From Sphingobacterium corticibacter (GTDB lineage Bacteria; Bacteroidota; Bacteroidia; Sphingobacteriales; Sphingobacteriaceae), in contig NZ_QDKG01000001.1 in NCBI RefSeq assembly GCF_003076635.1, forward strand, positions 992,001 through 1,056,000: a DNA stretch of 64,000 nucleotides, read 5' to 3'. This document shows, in pieces, positions 19,366-28,595 of the stretch (positions are counted from its first letter, which is position 1; each line of letters opens with the position of its first letter). Position numbers and translations under genes: made by a program. Below the pieces are notes generated by a model. It was given only the letters and a program-made list of their open reading frames with translations, was not told the DNA's origin and did no database searches.

Positions 19366-20680
19366 TTGGTAAATCCAGCAAATCATTAGATTCTTGCACA
19401 TCAAGCGTGCCGACGTCGCGTAGTTTGCGACTCATCATATTAGTACGCGTGAGGCGCAAATCGTGCAATGATTTGGATGCCGAACTCAATTGCTTGTCTA
19501 CCTTGTCCAGCTGGTCGGAGAACTTTTTGAATTCGGTTTTCACCGCTTCTAGTATTTTCCAAACTTCGCTGCTACGTTTCTGCACAGCCAACGTGCGGAA
19601 GCCCATTTGTAAGCTATTTAATAGTGCGGAAAGGGTAGTAGGACCGGTTATCGTAACACGGTATTTGCGTTGCAAGGTTTCGAATAATCCTGGATGGCGT
19701 AATATCTCTGCATACAAACTTTCGATTGGCAGAAACATGATCGCGAAATCGGTGGTATGTGGTGGATCAATGTATTTATCGCTGATATCTTTGGCAAAAG
19801 CCTCTACATTGCGCATCAAGATCTTTTGCTGTAAGTCAATTTGACTTTTTTCGCCCACTTCGTAGGCATCCAGCAATGCTTGATAATTCTCGATGGGGAA
19901 TTTGGAATCTACGGGCATCCAAACGGTTTCATCGCTGTCTTTGCCCGGCAGCTTAATGGCGTATTCCACATTAGCCTGTGATCCTTTTTTCGTAACGACA
20001 TTTTGTGCGTATTGCTCATTCGTGAGTAACTGCTCCAAAATATTGGCGAGTTGGTATTCGCCCAATATTCCGCGTGTTTTCACATTTGAAAGTACTTTTT
20101 TAAGATCGCCTACGCCAGTTGCCAGAGTTTGCATCTCGCCCAAGCCTCGGTGCACGAGTTCTAATCGATCGCTCACCAATTTGAAAGATTCACCCAATCG
20201 TTTTTCGAGTGTAGACTGCAGTTTCTCATCGACCGTATGGCGCATTTGCTCCAGTTGGCGATTATTATCTTCACGCAGTGCTTTCAGATGATTCTCTATG
20301 CTGATCTTAGTGTCCTTTAGCTGATCATGAGCCGTTTTGTTGATCTCGTACTGTTGCTTCGTCAAGCTTTCAAAGCGCTGACCCAAAAAGCTGTGCAGTG
20401 CTTGGGCTTGTTCTTGGGCACTCTTTTCTAAAGCACGGAAGTTGACCGCCAATTCTTCGCGACTAGCTTGTGCCAGCGCGCTATTCTCGGTACGATGCCG
20501 ATGTAGATCGTCGCGCGTTGACTTGTCCATTCGCTCTAGCTGATGATCTAATCGCATTAAGCCCTGCTCTAGATGTTGCCATTGTGCATTGGAGCTGTTG
20601 CCGCCCGATTTTTTGAAGAGCAATAGGAGGATATTGATGACTGCCAAAGCAATCAATATGATTAAAAGTGTGTGTATCAT
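19349..20680 (-). CDS. rmuC: RmuC family protein
   Basis: A 443-residue RmuC: one N-terminal membrane helix (about 3-23), a long coiled coil (about 35-190), then the conserved RmuC nuclease-like domain (GILGEYQLANILEQLL, MPVDSKFPIENYQ, FLPIESLYAEIL). RmuC limits inversion of short inverted repeats in E. coli, by a nuclease role that is inferred from its PD-(D/E)XK-like fold. It is convergent with, and overlaps, the M14 peptidase gene. Confidence 0.92.
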   Translation of the reverse strand: MIHTLLIILIALAVINILLLLFKKSGGNSSNAQWQHLEQGLMRLDHQLERMDKSTRDDLHRHRTENSALAQASREELAVNFRALEKSAQEQAQALHSFLGQRFESLTKQQYEINKTAHDQLKDTKISIENHLKALREDNNRQLEQMRHTVDEKLQSTLEKRLGESFKLVSDRLELVHRGLGEMQTLATGVGDLKKVLSNVKTRGILGEYQLANILEQLLTNEQYAQNVVTKKGSQANVEYAIKLPGKDSDETVWMPVDSKFPIENYQALLDAYEVGEKSQIDLQQKILMRNVEAFAKDISDKYIDPPHTTDFAIMFLPIESLYAEILRHPGLFETLQRKYRVTITGPTTLSALLNSLQMGFRTLAVQKRSSEVWKILEAVKTEFKKFSDQLDKVDKQLSSASKSLHDLRLTRTNMMSRKLRDVGTLDVQESNDLLDLPITEDE

Positions 20681-20791
20681 CTAAGCTATTTTTGTGCTAC
20701 GCGGAAGTGCGCTTTACCAAGATAGGCAATCTTCCGGGAAACAATTCTGCTACTTAGGCTGTTCTAAAAGTAGGAATCAAATAAAAATACT

Positions 20792-21001
20792 ATGAAAAAG
20801 CTAATATACACCATCTTGGGAATAAGTGCATTCAGTTTTATGGCCTGTCATTCGTCGCAAGAGCGAGCGGATGAGGTGGATAGCGAGCTGACGCCGGTTG
20901 AACCTGCTGATCAACAACGTTATAATATCAATCAGTCCAATGAGGAGGTCATCAACTTGGATACGACCGCGACAGATACGACTAATGTTAAAAATGATTA
21001 A
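20792..21001 (+). CDS. Small predicted lipoprotein
   Basis: 69 residues with a type II signal peptide: a lysine-containing n-region, a hydrophobic core and a lipobox FMAC, giving Cys19 as the lipidation site. The mature part is acidic and low in complexity (many D, E, T and N). No family is recognised. It stands alone on the plus strand and ends 53 bp before a rho-independent terminator, which supports it as a real gene. Confidence 0.65.
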   Translation: MKKLIYTILGISAFSFMACHSSQERADEVDSELTPVEPADQQRYNINQSNEEVINLDTTATDTTNVKND

Positions 21002-21053
21002 TACCGATATTTCTGAAATATCACTATAAGTTGGTGGATTACTATGATTCATT

Positions 21054-21087
21054 AAAAAAGCGCTTACATCTGTAAAGCGCTTTTTTT
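21054..21087 (+). terminator. Rho-independent terminator after the small lipoprotein gene
   Basis: A-run, GCGCTTACA, two-base loop, TGTAAAGCGC (one bulged base), then T7. Confidence 0.85.
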
Positions 21088-21092
21088 GTACG

Positions 21093-21164
21093 TGCCCGCG
21101 GCGAGATTCGAACCCACATCGTCAGAACCGGAATCTGATATTCTATCCATTGAACTACGCAGGC
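21093..21164 (-). tRNA. tRNA-Arg (anticodon CCG)
   Basis: The minus strand folds as a full cloverleaf: acceptor GCCTGCG with CGCGGGC, anticodon stem CAGA/TCTG closing loop TTCCGGT (anticodon CCG), and T-arm GTGGGTTCGAATCTCGC. The discriminator base is A and CCA is not encoded. It decodes CGG. Confidence 0.95.
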
Positions 21165-21202
21165 AGTGCGGCAAAAATACTATTTTTTCCGATGTTATTA
21201 CT

Positions 21203-21231
21203 AAAAAAGGTTGCTAAATAAGCAACCTTTT
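21203..21231 (-). terminator. Terminator of the His-rich lipoprotein gene / metal-uptake operon
   Basis: On the minus strand an 11-bp stem (AAAAGGTTGCT and complement) with a 5-nt loop runs into T6. It lies 21 bp after the lipoprotein stop. Confidence 0.88.
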
Positions 21232-21251
21232 GATAATGAATGTTCTGTTTG

Positions 21252-21899
21252 TTAGTGGTCGTGACCAGCGCCATCTACGAAGTGCATTTCGAAGCTGAGA
21301 TCTAAATCTGTAGCGCCGGCAAAATTTAGGAAATTTGCATTGTTCCAGTCTGCTGCCGTGATGTTTGCCTTCACGCCTGGATTCAGGTGGCGCATTACAT
21401 AACGCATCACAAACGTGCTTGATGTCTCCAGTACGGTCATGTAACCAGTAACACCTACGTTGACGTTTTGGCCAGCGGCATTTTTGTCTGCATACACATA
21501 ATCAAACGTGCTGATTTCTGTCGCTGGATTGGCCGTAAAAAAAACTTGGTGAATATCATCACGACTTACGAAAGTTTGCTCTGATCTTCTGCCTGCAAAA
21601 TCCGTGCTTTGTAAAGAAACGCGGTAGGTTTTGCCTTTCTCCAAGTGAAGGTGGGCGCCTACTGGAGGAAGTAATTGTCCATTCGGAGCAGGTGTAAACT
21701 TCACCGTGTCGCTGTCCGCACCCGCAAAATCCTCATAGTGGAAATGATCGTCGTGTGCTTCGCGCTTTACTTCGGTAAAAATAATGGTTGCCGTTCCTAC
21801 TTCTTCTTGATCTATTTCTGCAATCGGATCATCTTTCTGACAAGATTGGAAAGATAAAGTAGTTACTGCGGCAAATAGAAAAATCAATGTTTTTTTCAT
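21252..21899 (-). CDS. His-rich lipoprotein linked to a ZnuD-like receptor
   Basis: A 215-residue lipoprotein: signal peptide with lipobox SFQSC (Cys20). His-containing patches are EAHDDHFHYEDF, GAHLHLEKG and the terminal DGAGHDH, which suggest metal binding. The rest looks beta-rich. It lies 11 bp after the TonB receptor gene and is the last gene of a three-gene unit. A surface metal-capture or receptor-partner role is inferred from context and the His clusters. I do not recognise a characterised family. Confidence 0.75.
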   Translation of the reverse strand: MKKTLIFLFAAVTTLSFQSCQKDDPIAEIDQEEVGTATIIFTEVKREAHDDHFHYEDFAGADSDTVKFTPAPNGQLLPPVGAHLHLEKGKTYRVSLQSTDFAGRRSEQTFVSRDDIHQVFFTANPATEISTFDYVYADKNAAGQNVNVGVTGYMTVLETSSTFVMRYVMRHLNPGVKANITAADWNNANFLNFAGATDLDLSFEMHFVDGAGHDH

Positions 21900-21910
21900 C
21901 GTGTTGTTTT

Positions 21911-24223
21911 TTAAAATTGAAATGTAAATCCTAGTGTGATATTTCTTCCCATCTGATGCGAGAAGTAGCGCATGCGATCCATGTAATCCTTGTAGAGCAC
22001 GTTGAAGATGTTTTCTACACCTAGATTAACTTGGATGTTACGCTGTTTAATGGGTAGCCTTGCACTCGCAAAGGCATTAAATAAGTGATAAGCCGCTGGC
22101 GGTTGGGTGTAATCGGTAGCCGGATCAAAGCGGCGCTGCCGATCTACAAACACGTGCGCTAAGCGGATATAGTTTTCCGACTCGGTACCGTACTGCCATT
22201 TGATGCTTTGATGGATGCGATCCGCTGGAATGAATGGGAAATAGGTGTGGTTCTCCAGATCGCGTGCGCGTACCAAAGAACCTTTTAAAGTGTAAGACCA
22301 AGCGGTATTGATCTGCCAATCTAATTGCAGATCTACACCATAAAAGAAAGCGTCTTGCTGACGATAATTGAACACCGGAAATGTACCGCGAATGGTCTGA
22401 CGAACCGAATCTGGGTTGGGCGTTGCGTAGATGTAATTTTTAATGTATTGCGCGTACAAGTCGGTGGTGATGGCGATATTTTCACTTTTGAACAAAATGG
22501 AATTTACCCACTTGAAACCTCGTTCAGAAGCAAGATTCGGATCACCTACTTCATACGTTCCGCTGCCGTGATGTAGGCCGTCGCTATACAATTCATTCGC
22601 CGAAGGCGCACGCCATGCTAACCCTAGGTTGGTCTTCCAAGTCCACGCTGGCGAAGCATGATAGGCCAATCCCGCCGATCCGCTCCAATTGTGAAAGTGC
22701 CGACGATCTGTCAGCAAATATTGGCGGACAATGCCATTCTCATCAATGCTACTGTAATCGTATCGAAAACCAGCTACGTCAAAGTAGCGGTAATCGTATC
22801 GTGCGCCCAGTTCGCCATGAAACTTGCCCCAATGCTGCTGTGTGATGGCGTATACCCCAAGATTGTGGTTGTCAAAGTTGGGGATAATCGGTGTGGTGCC
22901 TGTGCCTGGTACATTGTTGTTCACTTGCAACATGCCGTCGATTCCGATGCGATGATGTCCGGATTTCAAGGCAATATCTAGCGTTTGCGTGGTGAGGCTC
23001 ATATCGGCCATGGGCGTATCGTCCGACATGACGCGACGCAGATCGTATTCCTTACGACGGTTACGTTGTAGGGCAAATTGGGTTTCTAATTTCGTTTGTC
23101 CAGATAGCGTATATACCCATTTGATCTTAGCTAAATCATGATCCACACGCTGACGTGGTGAAGCAATGTTGTACGTGAAATCGTAGGTTGATGATGGTCT
23201 ACCACGTTCGATATTAGCCAGAATATCATCCAAGGTGCTGACATGCGCACCGTAGAAAATGCCGAGATTAGTGCCGAAATGACTGTAGTAAAACTCCAGA
23301 TCGTGATTGCCTTTGTTGTATTGCAACAAACCCGAAAGGTTTAATTCTTCTACTCCGGTATTGCCTAATACGTACTCTGTGGTTTGCAAATTCCCAATTT
23401 TCTTGCCCGAAGCCTGGATACGCCATCCCAAATTAGGAATCTTTGAGATTCCGCCTTCCAAGCGAATGTTGCCCACACCGCCACGACCGTTGGATTGCCC
23501 CAGTAAATCCACACGCCCACTTATTTTGCTTGGATCAATTGGATTTGCGGTACTAATGATCACGCCGCCCAAAGCATCAGCGCCGTAGCGCACACCTTCT
23601 GCACCTTTGATGACTTCCAACCGATCGGCGGTGAAGGGATCGATTTCTGGCGCATGTTCTGCGCCCCATTGCTGTCCTTCTTGGCGCACACCGTGATTGA
23701 GTAGGAGCACGCGATTGCTATGCAAACCATTGATGACAGGCTTGGCAATGCTAGAACCGGTATTTAATTGACTCACGCCCGCAATCTGACTGAGCATTTC
23801 TGCCAAAGGCTTTGCCCGAAATTCTTGCTTGGTTTCTTCCAAAAGATGATGCCTGCTGCTGGTGATATGTTCAGATTGTATTCCGGTCACGGTCACATCC
23901 TGTACATGCACAACACCCACGTTCATTACGATCCGTAAATTTTGCTGCGTGGGAAGCGAAATGATTCTCTGTACCGTATCATAACCTAAAAAGCTGAAGG
24001 TTACGGTCTGTTCACCAGCGCATTGATTTTGCAATTTAAATAGACCTTGACGATCGGTATAGACAACGCTATTGTTGCTTGTATTGCGCACAGCGACGCC
24101 TACCAACGGTTTTGCTTGGTTGTCGACAACAGTACCTGACAGGGTTAATCTACAAGGGTTTTGGGCATTTGCTCCTACACTGCATGAAAGCAGCAGAGCC
24201 AACACCCACAGATAACGAAACAT
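21911..24223 (-). CDS. TonB-dependent outer-membrane receptor, ZnuD-like
   Basis: 770 residues: signal peptide, a carboxypeptidase-regulatory-like domain (about 25-110), a plug domain (about 125-230; IAGVSQLNTGSSIAKPVIN, GVRQEGQQWGAEHAPEID), then a 22-strand barrel ending in aromatic FTFQF. The plug motif VLLLNHGVRQEGQQWG is typical of the zinc or metal-complex receptors annotated ZnuD-like. It is flanked by two His-rich genes in the same unit, which supports a metal substrate (zinc more likely than copper). A siderophore substrate is the main alternative. Confidence 0.85.
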   Translation of the reverse strand: MFRYLWVLALLLSCSVGANAQNPCRLTLSGTVVDNQAKPLVGVAVRNTSNNSVVYTDRQGLFKLQNQCAGEQTVTFSFLGYDTVQRIISLPTQQNLRIVMNVGVVHVQDVTVTGIQSEHITSSRHHLLEETKQEFRAKPLAEMLSQIAGVSQLNTGSSIAKPVINGLHSNRVLLLNHGVRQEGQQWGAEHAPEIDPFTADRLEVIKGAEGVRYGADALGGVIISTANPIDPSKISGRVDLLGQSNGRGGVGNIRLEGGISKIPNLGWRIQASGKKIGNLQTTEYVLGNTGVEELNLSGLLQYNKGNHDLEFYYSHFGTNLGIFYGAHVSTLDDILANIERGRPSSTYDFTYNIASPRQRVDHDLAKIKWVYTLSGQTKLETQFALQRNRRKEYDLRRVMSDDTPMADMSLTTQTLDIALKSGHHRIGIDGMLQVNNNVPGTGTTPIIPNFDNHNLGVYAITQQHWGKFHGELGARYDYRYFDVAGFRYDYSSIDENGIVRQYLLTDRRHFHNWSGSAGLAYHASPAWTWKTNLGLAWRAPSANELYSDGLHHGSGTYEVGDPNLASERGFKWVNSILFKSENIAITTDLYAQYIKNYIYATPNPDSVRQTIRGTFPVFNYRQQDAFFYGVDLQLDWQINTAWSYTLKGSLVRARDLENHTYFPFIPADRIHQSIKWQYGTESENYIRLAHVFVDRQRRFDPATDYTQPPAAYHLFNAFASARLPIKQRNIQVNLGVENIFNVLYKDYMDRMRYFSHQMGRNITLGFTFQF

Positions 24224-24274
24224 ACGTTCGATCTATAAAGTGAAAAACTAATTTGAAAGGGATTGGCGTATTTT

Positions 24275-24622
24275 CTAGGCTAGAGGAGGACCGCGCAGCG
24301 ATGGCGCACCAAGATCGTGATCTTGTGGAAATGACCACAAATACGGCGTAGCCGATGGAGGTAGTGTCGCAGGATACAGCAAGGCAAAGCTTGCGGCAAA
24401 ATAGGAGAGAACTACCGGATTGTTGTGATGGATGAGAAAACAGATGCCACAATCTTGATCAGAGGAATGATCATGAGAATGACGACAAGGATCATTTTGC
24501 TGTTGATGATCATGCTGTTTCTCTTGTGCGAAATGTAGAGGTTCTCTGGAATCTTCTGGCAGGTGATGATGCACGGTAGCCACGCCCATGGAAAACATCC
24601 ATAGCATGATACTCAGTAGCAT
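24275..24622 (-). CDS. Small His-rich membrane protein heading the metal-uptake unit
   Basis: About 115 residues: an N-terminal hydrophobic segment, a His-rich periplasmic stretch (HHHLPED, HDHQQQNDPCRHSHDHSSD), a CGICFLIHH motif and a second hydrophobic segment. It resembles small Bacteroidota membrane proteins found beside metal receptors (DUF6769/DUF2946-like, by memory of the pattern). The start is set at ATG 24622, because a well-matched promoter at 24663-24693 would put transcription downstream of the earlier ATG at 24673. A role as a periplasmic metal sensor or carrier is inferred. Confidence 0.65.
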   Translation of the reverse strand: MLLSIMLWMFSMGVATVHHHLPEDSREPLHFAQEKQHDHQQQNDPCRHSHDHSSDQDCGICFLIHHNNPVVLSYFAASFALLYPATLPPSATPYLWSFPQDHDLGAPSLRGPPLA

Positions 24623-24662
24623 TCCAACTAGCCGAAAGTAATTTCCTTTCCTCAACACGGAA

Positions 24663-24693
24663 CAAAGGTACATCAAATGCAATAATGTTGCAA
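24663..24693 (-). promoter_or_regulatory. Promoter of the His-rich / TonB receptor unit
   Basis: On the minus strand: TTG (24693-24691), exactly 20 bp, TACCTTTG (24670-24663), a full match to the Bacteroidota consensus. It decides the start of the first gene. Confidence 0.7.
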
Positions 24694-24705
24694 GGTTTTG
24701 TTTGC

Positions 24706-25614
24706 TTACTGCGAACGCTTTTTGGATCTGGGATGAAATTCGGTCATCACGGTTTGCAAATACGCATTATCCAAATGGGTGTATATTTCCGTCGTACTGA
24801 TGCTTTCGTGGCCCAGCATATCTTGTACTGCGCGCAGATCGGCGCCGCCCTCCACCAAATGTGTGGCAAAGCTATGTCGGAAAGTGTGTGGACTAATGTG
24901 TTTGGTAATTTGAGCTTGTTCGGCTTGTTTTTTAATCATTAGAAATACCATCACGCGAGATATAGCAGCACCTCTCCTGTTCAAGAAAACCATATCTTCT
25001 TGTCCGGACTTGACTGGCACTTGAGGTCTGCTTTCATGGAGATAAATGCTTAAGTATTTGCTAGCCTGACTGCCTATAGGTATTAGCCGCTCTTTATTGC
25101 CTTTGCCTTCTACTTTTATAAATTCTGCTTCGAGATAGAGATTGGATATTTTTAGAGAAACCAATTCGGACACCCGCAATCCACAACCATAAAGCACTTC
25201 TAGCATCGCTTTGTTACGCATTCCTTCGGGAAGCGATAAGTCGATGCTGTCAATCAAGCGGTCAATCTCGACGATGCTGAGTACATCCGGTAATTTTCGC
25301 ATCAGTCGAGGTGCCTCGATCAGCACCGCTGGATTGTTGGGCAGATCATGCTCAATTTGCAAAAACGTAAAGAAGGATTTCAAAGCAGAAAGCAGCCGCG
25401 CTTGCGAAGTCGGCGCCATATCCTGTTGATGTACCTGCGCCAAAAATTGTTGAATATCGAGTGGAGTCATTTGCGGAAGCGCAATAGCATTTTCTATGGC
25501 ATAAGCTTCCAACTTGACGATATCTGATAAGTAAGCTTCGATCGAATTCGCAGATAATCCTCGCTCCAAGAGCAGGTACCGCTTATAATCTTTCTTCCAG
25601 ATCTCCCAATTCAT
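24706..25614 (-). CDS. xerD: Tyrosine recombinase XerD
   Basis: Site-specific recombinase acting with a partner at dif to resolve chromosome dimers. About 302 residues: an N-terminal SAM-like core-binding domain (LLLERGLSANSIEAYLSD) and the catalytic domain with R in GCGLRVSELVSL, HTFRHSFATHLVEGGADLR, GHESISTTEIYTHLD (R, H-R, H, Tyr nucleophile). All catalytic residues are present, unlike the ICE integrase at 27.3 kb. ATG 25614 is chosen; ATG 25620 is two codons longer. It is a housekeeping gene outside the ICE. Confidence 0.9.
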   Translation of the reverse strand: MNWEIWKKDYKRYLLLERGLSANSIEAYLSDIVKLEAYAIENAIALPQMTPLDIQQFLAQVHQQDMAPTSQARLLSALKSFFTFLQIEHDLPNNPAVLIEAPRLMRKLPDVLSIVEIDRLIDSIDLSLPEGMRNKAMLEVLYGCGLRVSELVSLKISNLYLEAEFIKVEGKGNKERLIPIGSQASKYLSIYLHESRPQVPVKSGQEDMVFLNRRGAAISRVMVFLMIKKQAEQAQITKHISPHTFRHSFATHLVEGGADLRAVQDMLGHESISTTEIYTHLDNAYLQTVMTEFHPRSKKRSQ

Positions 25615-25799
25615 AGCCATAAAGATAGAAAATATACCAAGAGCCATAAAGTGCTTTTGATGAACCGATCGCAAGATTTCGTGTACGGTGGCTGTGCGAA
25701 AATTCTCAAAAGAGTGCGCCTGTTGATGGGATTCTGTGGAATAATTACTTATTTTGCAGCTTGATTTAAAAATAGATTTAGTTTAACAACCCATTTCAT

Positions 25800-26999
25800 A
25801 TGATTATTCAACCACGCGTACGAGGATTTATCTGTCTGACAACCCATCCCGATGGTACTGCTCAGAACGTGAAAAATCAAATTGATTACGTTCAGTCCAA
25901 AGGAGCCATTGAAAATGGTCCTAAAAAAGTATTGGTAATCGGTGCATCGACCGGTTTCGGACTTTCATCTCGTATCACCGCGGCGTTTGGTTCTGGCGCA
26001 GCAACAATCGGAGTTTTCTTTGAAAAGCCTGCTGCAGCTGGCAAACCAGGTACAGCAGGTTGGTACAATTCGGCTGCCTTCGAAAAAGAAGCTACAGCAG
26101 CCGGATTATATGCAAAAAGTATCAATGGTGACGCCTTTTCGGATGAGGTGAAAAAGCAAACCATCGAATTGATTAAACAAGACTTAGGTCAGGTCGATCT
26201 AGTGGTTTATTCTTTAGCATCTCCACGTCGTACACATCCAAAAACAGGTGTGGCTCACGGTTCTGTGTTGAAGCCAATTGGTCAACCATTTACCGATAAA
26301 ACGGTAGATTTCCACAGCGGTGTGGTTTCTGATATTACCATCAATCCGATCGAGAATGACGAGGATATCGAAAACACCGTAGCGGTAATGGGCGGTGAAG
26401 ATTGGCAATTCTGGATCGAAGATCTGAAAGCTGCTGGTGTTTTGGCAGAAGGTGTAAAAACGGTTGCTTATTCTTATATCGGCCCTGAGTTGACATACCC
26501 AATATATCGTAATGGTACGATCGGTCGTGCAAAAGATAACTTAGAAGCGACAGTTCCTGCATTGAACGAATTGCTTGCTGATTTGAATGGCGTATCTTAC
26601 GTGTCTGTCAACAAAGCTTTGGTAACGCAGTCTAGTTCGGCTATTCCGGTTGTGCCATTGTACATCTCTTTGTTGTACAAAGTGATGAAAGAAAAAGGCA
26701 TTCACGAAGGTACAGTAGAGCAAATGCAACGTCTATTTGCAACACAATTGTACAGCGGACATGCACCAGCGTTAGACGAAAAAGGACGTATCCGCGTAGA
26801 CGATTGGGAAATGCGTGCCGATGTGCAAGAGGAAGTAGCGGCATTGTGGCAACAAATCTCTACAGAAAACTTAGAAGAAATCTCTGATATCAAAGGATAC
26901 CGTGAAGAATTCTTTGGTTTGTTTGGTTTCCAAGTAGATGGCATCGATTACGAAGCAGATACGAATGAAGTAGTTGGAGTTCCTTCTATTCAAGCATAA
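25800..26999 (+). CDS. fabV: Trans-2-enoyl-CoA / enoyl-ACP reductase FabV
   Basis: NADH-dependent reductase of fatty acid synthesis, 399 residues, within the usual FabV length. The cofactor site is VLVIGASTGFGLSSRI. The catalytic Tyr-x8-Lys arrangement falls in VAYSYIGPELTYPIYRNGTIGRAK. FabV enzymes are naturally insensitive to triclosan, so the host may share that property (knowledge of the family, not seen here). It is the last chromosomal gene before the ICE. Confidence 0.95.
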   Translation: MIIQPRVRGFICLTTHPDGTAQNVKNQIDYVQSKGAIENGPKKVLVIGASTGFGLSSRITAAFGSGAATIGVFFEKPAAAGKPGTAGWYNSAAFEKEATAAGLYAKSINGDAFSDEVKKQTIELIKQDLGQVDLVVYSLASPRRTHPKTGVAHGSVLKPIGQPFTDKTVDFHSGVVSDITINPIENDEDIENTVAVMGGEDWQFWIEDLKAAGVLAEGVKTVAYSYIGPELTYPIYRNGTIGRAKDNLEATVPALNELLADLNGVSYVSVNKALVTQSSSAIPVVPLYISLLYKVMKEKGIHEGTVEQMQRLFATQLYSGHAPALDEKGRIRVDDWEMRADVQEEVAALWQQISTENLEEISDIKGYREEFFGLFGFQVDGIDYEADTNEVVGVPSIQA

Positions 27000-27002
27000 T
27001 TT

Positions 27003-27024
27003 TAAACCTGCTTTTAGCAGTTTT
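27003..27024 (+). terminator. Terminator of fabV
   Basis: AAACCTGC, loop TTTTA, GCAG followed by TTTTT. It marks the end of clearly chromosomal sequence. Confidence 0.6.
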
Positions 27025-27292
27025 TACAAAAAAAAAGATTAGTAAAAAGCAAAAGTAAGCAAAACGGTTAAAACCTTTGCTATACAAGGCTTTATAAAAA
27101 GAGTAGTCTTAGTTCGGAAGTCGGTGTCTGATAGGTTTTGGGCTTAAATTGACAAGGTTAGGTTACTAATTCGTTACCGATTGATAAAGGTACCATCATA
27201 ACTTAGCTGATTATATTTCAGTCTTTTGCACCCTTTTCTACATTCCCTTGTAACTCAATGTAATTTAATTTTAAACATTAAACATTTGAGTT
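27025..27292. other. Region holding the left ICE end
   Basis: No gene seen. IntDOT-type integrases recombine at cores resembling GTAnnTTTGC. The nearest look-alike is in GGTTAAAACCTTTGC, whose TTTGC is at 27076-27080. The boundary is a guess until the right end or an empty site is seen. Confidence 0.35.
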
Positions 27293-28543
27293 ATGGAGCA
27301 GACAAAAAAATCGACGTTCAAACTGCTTTTCTATTTGAAAAAGAACGAACTGAAAAAGAACGGTAATGCCCCGATTATGGCACGTATTACCATTGACGGA
27401 ACCCCGAAAACTTTCGGAACAAAGTTAGAAATTGACCCCAATAATTGGGATTTAAAACACGGAAGAGTTCAGGGCAAAAGTGCGCATGCATTAAGCATCA
27501 ATAGGAAGCTGGATAATATACGTGGGCGTATCGACAAGATTTATGAAGATATGCTGAAGCAAGAGGGCTTTGCAACCTCCCAAAAAGTGAAATTGTCATT
27601 TTTGGGTGTCGGTGTAATGGAGGATGCTATATTAAAAGTATTCAACGACCAAAATGAAGATTTTAAAAAACTGGTAGAAAAGGGAGAACGTGCGCTAAGT
27701 ACTTATTACAAGTATATTGTAGTTTACAACCACCTTGCCAAGTTTATCAAAGAACGCTATCATCGTGATGATATGGCTTTCCGAGAATTGACTGGCGATT
27801 TTATCCGAGAGTTTGATTTTTACCTACGGTACGACTTACAATCTTCGCATAATACGGTTTGGGTTTACACATTGCCTGTATTAAGTTTGGTGGAACTGGC
27901 TATTAAAAAAGGTTTGATACGTGATAATCCGTTTCAGGATTATGAAATCAATATGGAAGAAACCGACCGAGGTTATATCCTCAAAGAAGATGTAGAAAAG
28001 CTGACGATGTGCGTACCACCGCACCCACGGTATGAATTAGTAAAAGACCTGTTTATTTTCAGTTGCTTTACCGGATTGGCTTATGCGGATATTAAGAAAC
28101 TGACAAGGAACAATATTCACTCATTCTTTGACGGTCATCAATGGATTATCAGCAGGAGAAAGAAGTCAGATATTGCTTCCAATGTTCGGTTAATGGAAAT
28201 CCCTAAACGTATCATTGAGAAGTATCAGGGTACTACAAGGAATGAATTTATCTTTCCGGTTCCGACCAATTCAACCTGTAATACGCACATAGGTAAATTG
28301 GTTGAAAAAGCAGAGATTATTACAGAACAAAAAGTAACGTTTCACACGGCAAGGCATACTTTCGGAACAATGTTTTTGACCGAGGGCGTACCGCTTGAAA
28401 GCCTAAGCAAAATGATGGGGCATAAAAACATTTCCACTACACAGATTTATGCTAAAATTACAAGTCAAAAAATCAGTAAGGATATGGATTTGGTTACCCC
28501 TAAATTCAAGGCTATGGAAGAAGCGTTTATGATGGGAATCTAA
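27293..28543 (+). CDS. int: ICE tyrosine integrase (IntDOT-like)
   Basis: A 416-residue integrase: an arm-binding domain (about 1-90, starting with KSTFKLLFYLKKNELKKNG), a core-binding SAM-like domain (about 110-205) and a catalytic domain. Catalytic residues visible are H and R of HTARHTFGTMF, H of GHKNI and the Tyr of TTQIYAKI. The first catalytic Arg, normally in GxRxxE, is replaced: the segment is FTGLAYADIKKL. The same loss is known in IntDOT, so the enzyme is probably active. It is expected to excise and insert the ICE. Confidence 0.93.
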   Translation: MEQTKKSTFKLLFYLKKNELKKNGNAPIMARITIDGTPKTFGTKLEIDPNNWDLKHGRVQGKSAHALSINRKLDNIRGRIDKIYEDMLKQEGFATSQKVKLSFLGVGVMEDAILKVFNDQNEDFKKLVEKGERALSTYYKYIVVYNHLAKFIKERYHRDDMAFRELTGDFIREFDFYLRYDLQSSHNTVWVYTLPVLSLVELAIKKGLIRDNPFQDYEINMEETDRGYILKEDVEKLTMCVPPHPRYELVKDLFIFSCFTGLAYADIKKLTRNNIHSFFDGHQWIISRRKKSDIASNVRLMEIPKRIIEKYQGTTRNEFIFPVPTNSTCNTHIGKLVEKAEIITEQKVTFHTARHTFGTMFLTEGVPLESLSKMMGHKNISTTQIYAKITSQKISKDMDLVTPKFKAMEEAFMMGI

Positions 28544-28566
28544 TCGGCTTTTATTTAATCACAATG

Positions 28567-28595
28567 AGCAGAACTTCAACGGTTCTGCTTTTTTT
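28567..28595 (+). terminator. Terminator of the integrase gene
   Basis: 8-bp stem AGCAGAAC/GTTCTGCT with a 7-nt loop and a run of about eight T. Confidence 0.85.

Noticed and set aside
21093..21164. tRNA-Arg as the attachment site of the ICE
   Set aside because: It lies about 6 kb from the integrase, with intact housekeeping genes between.
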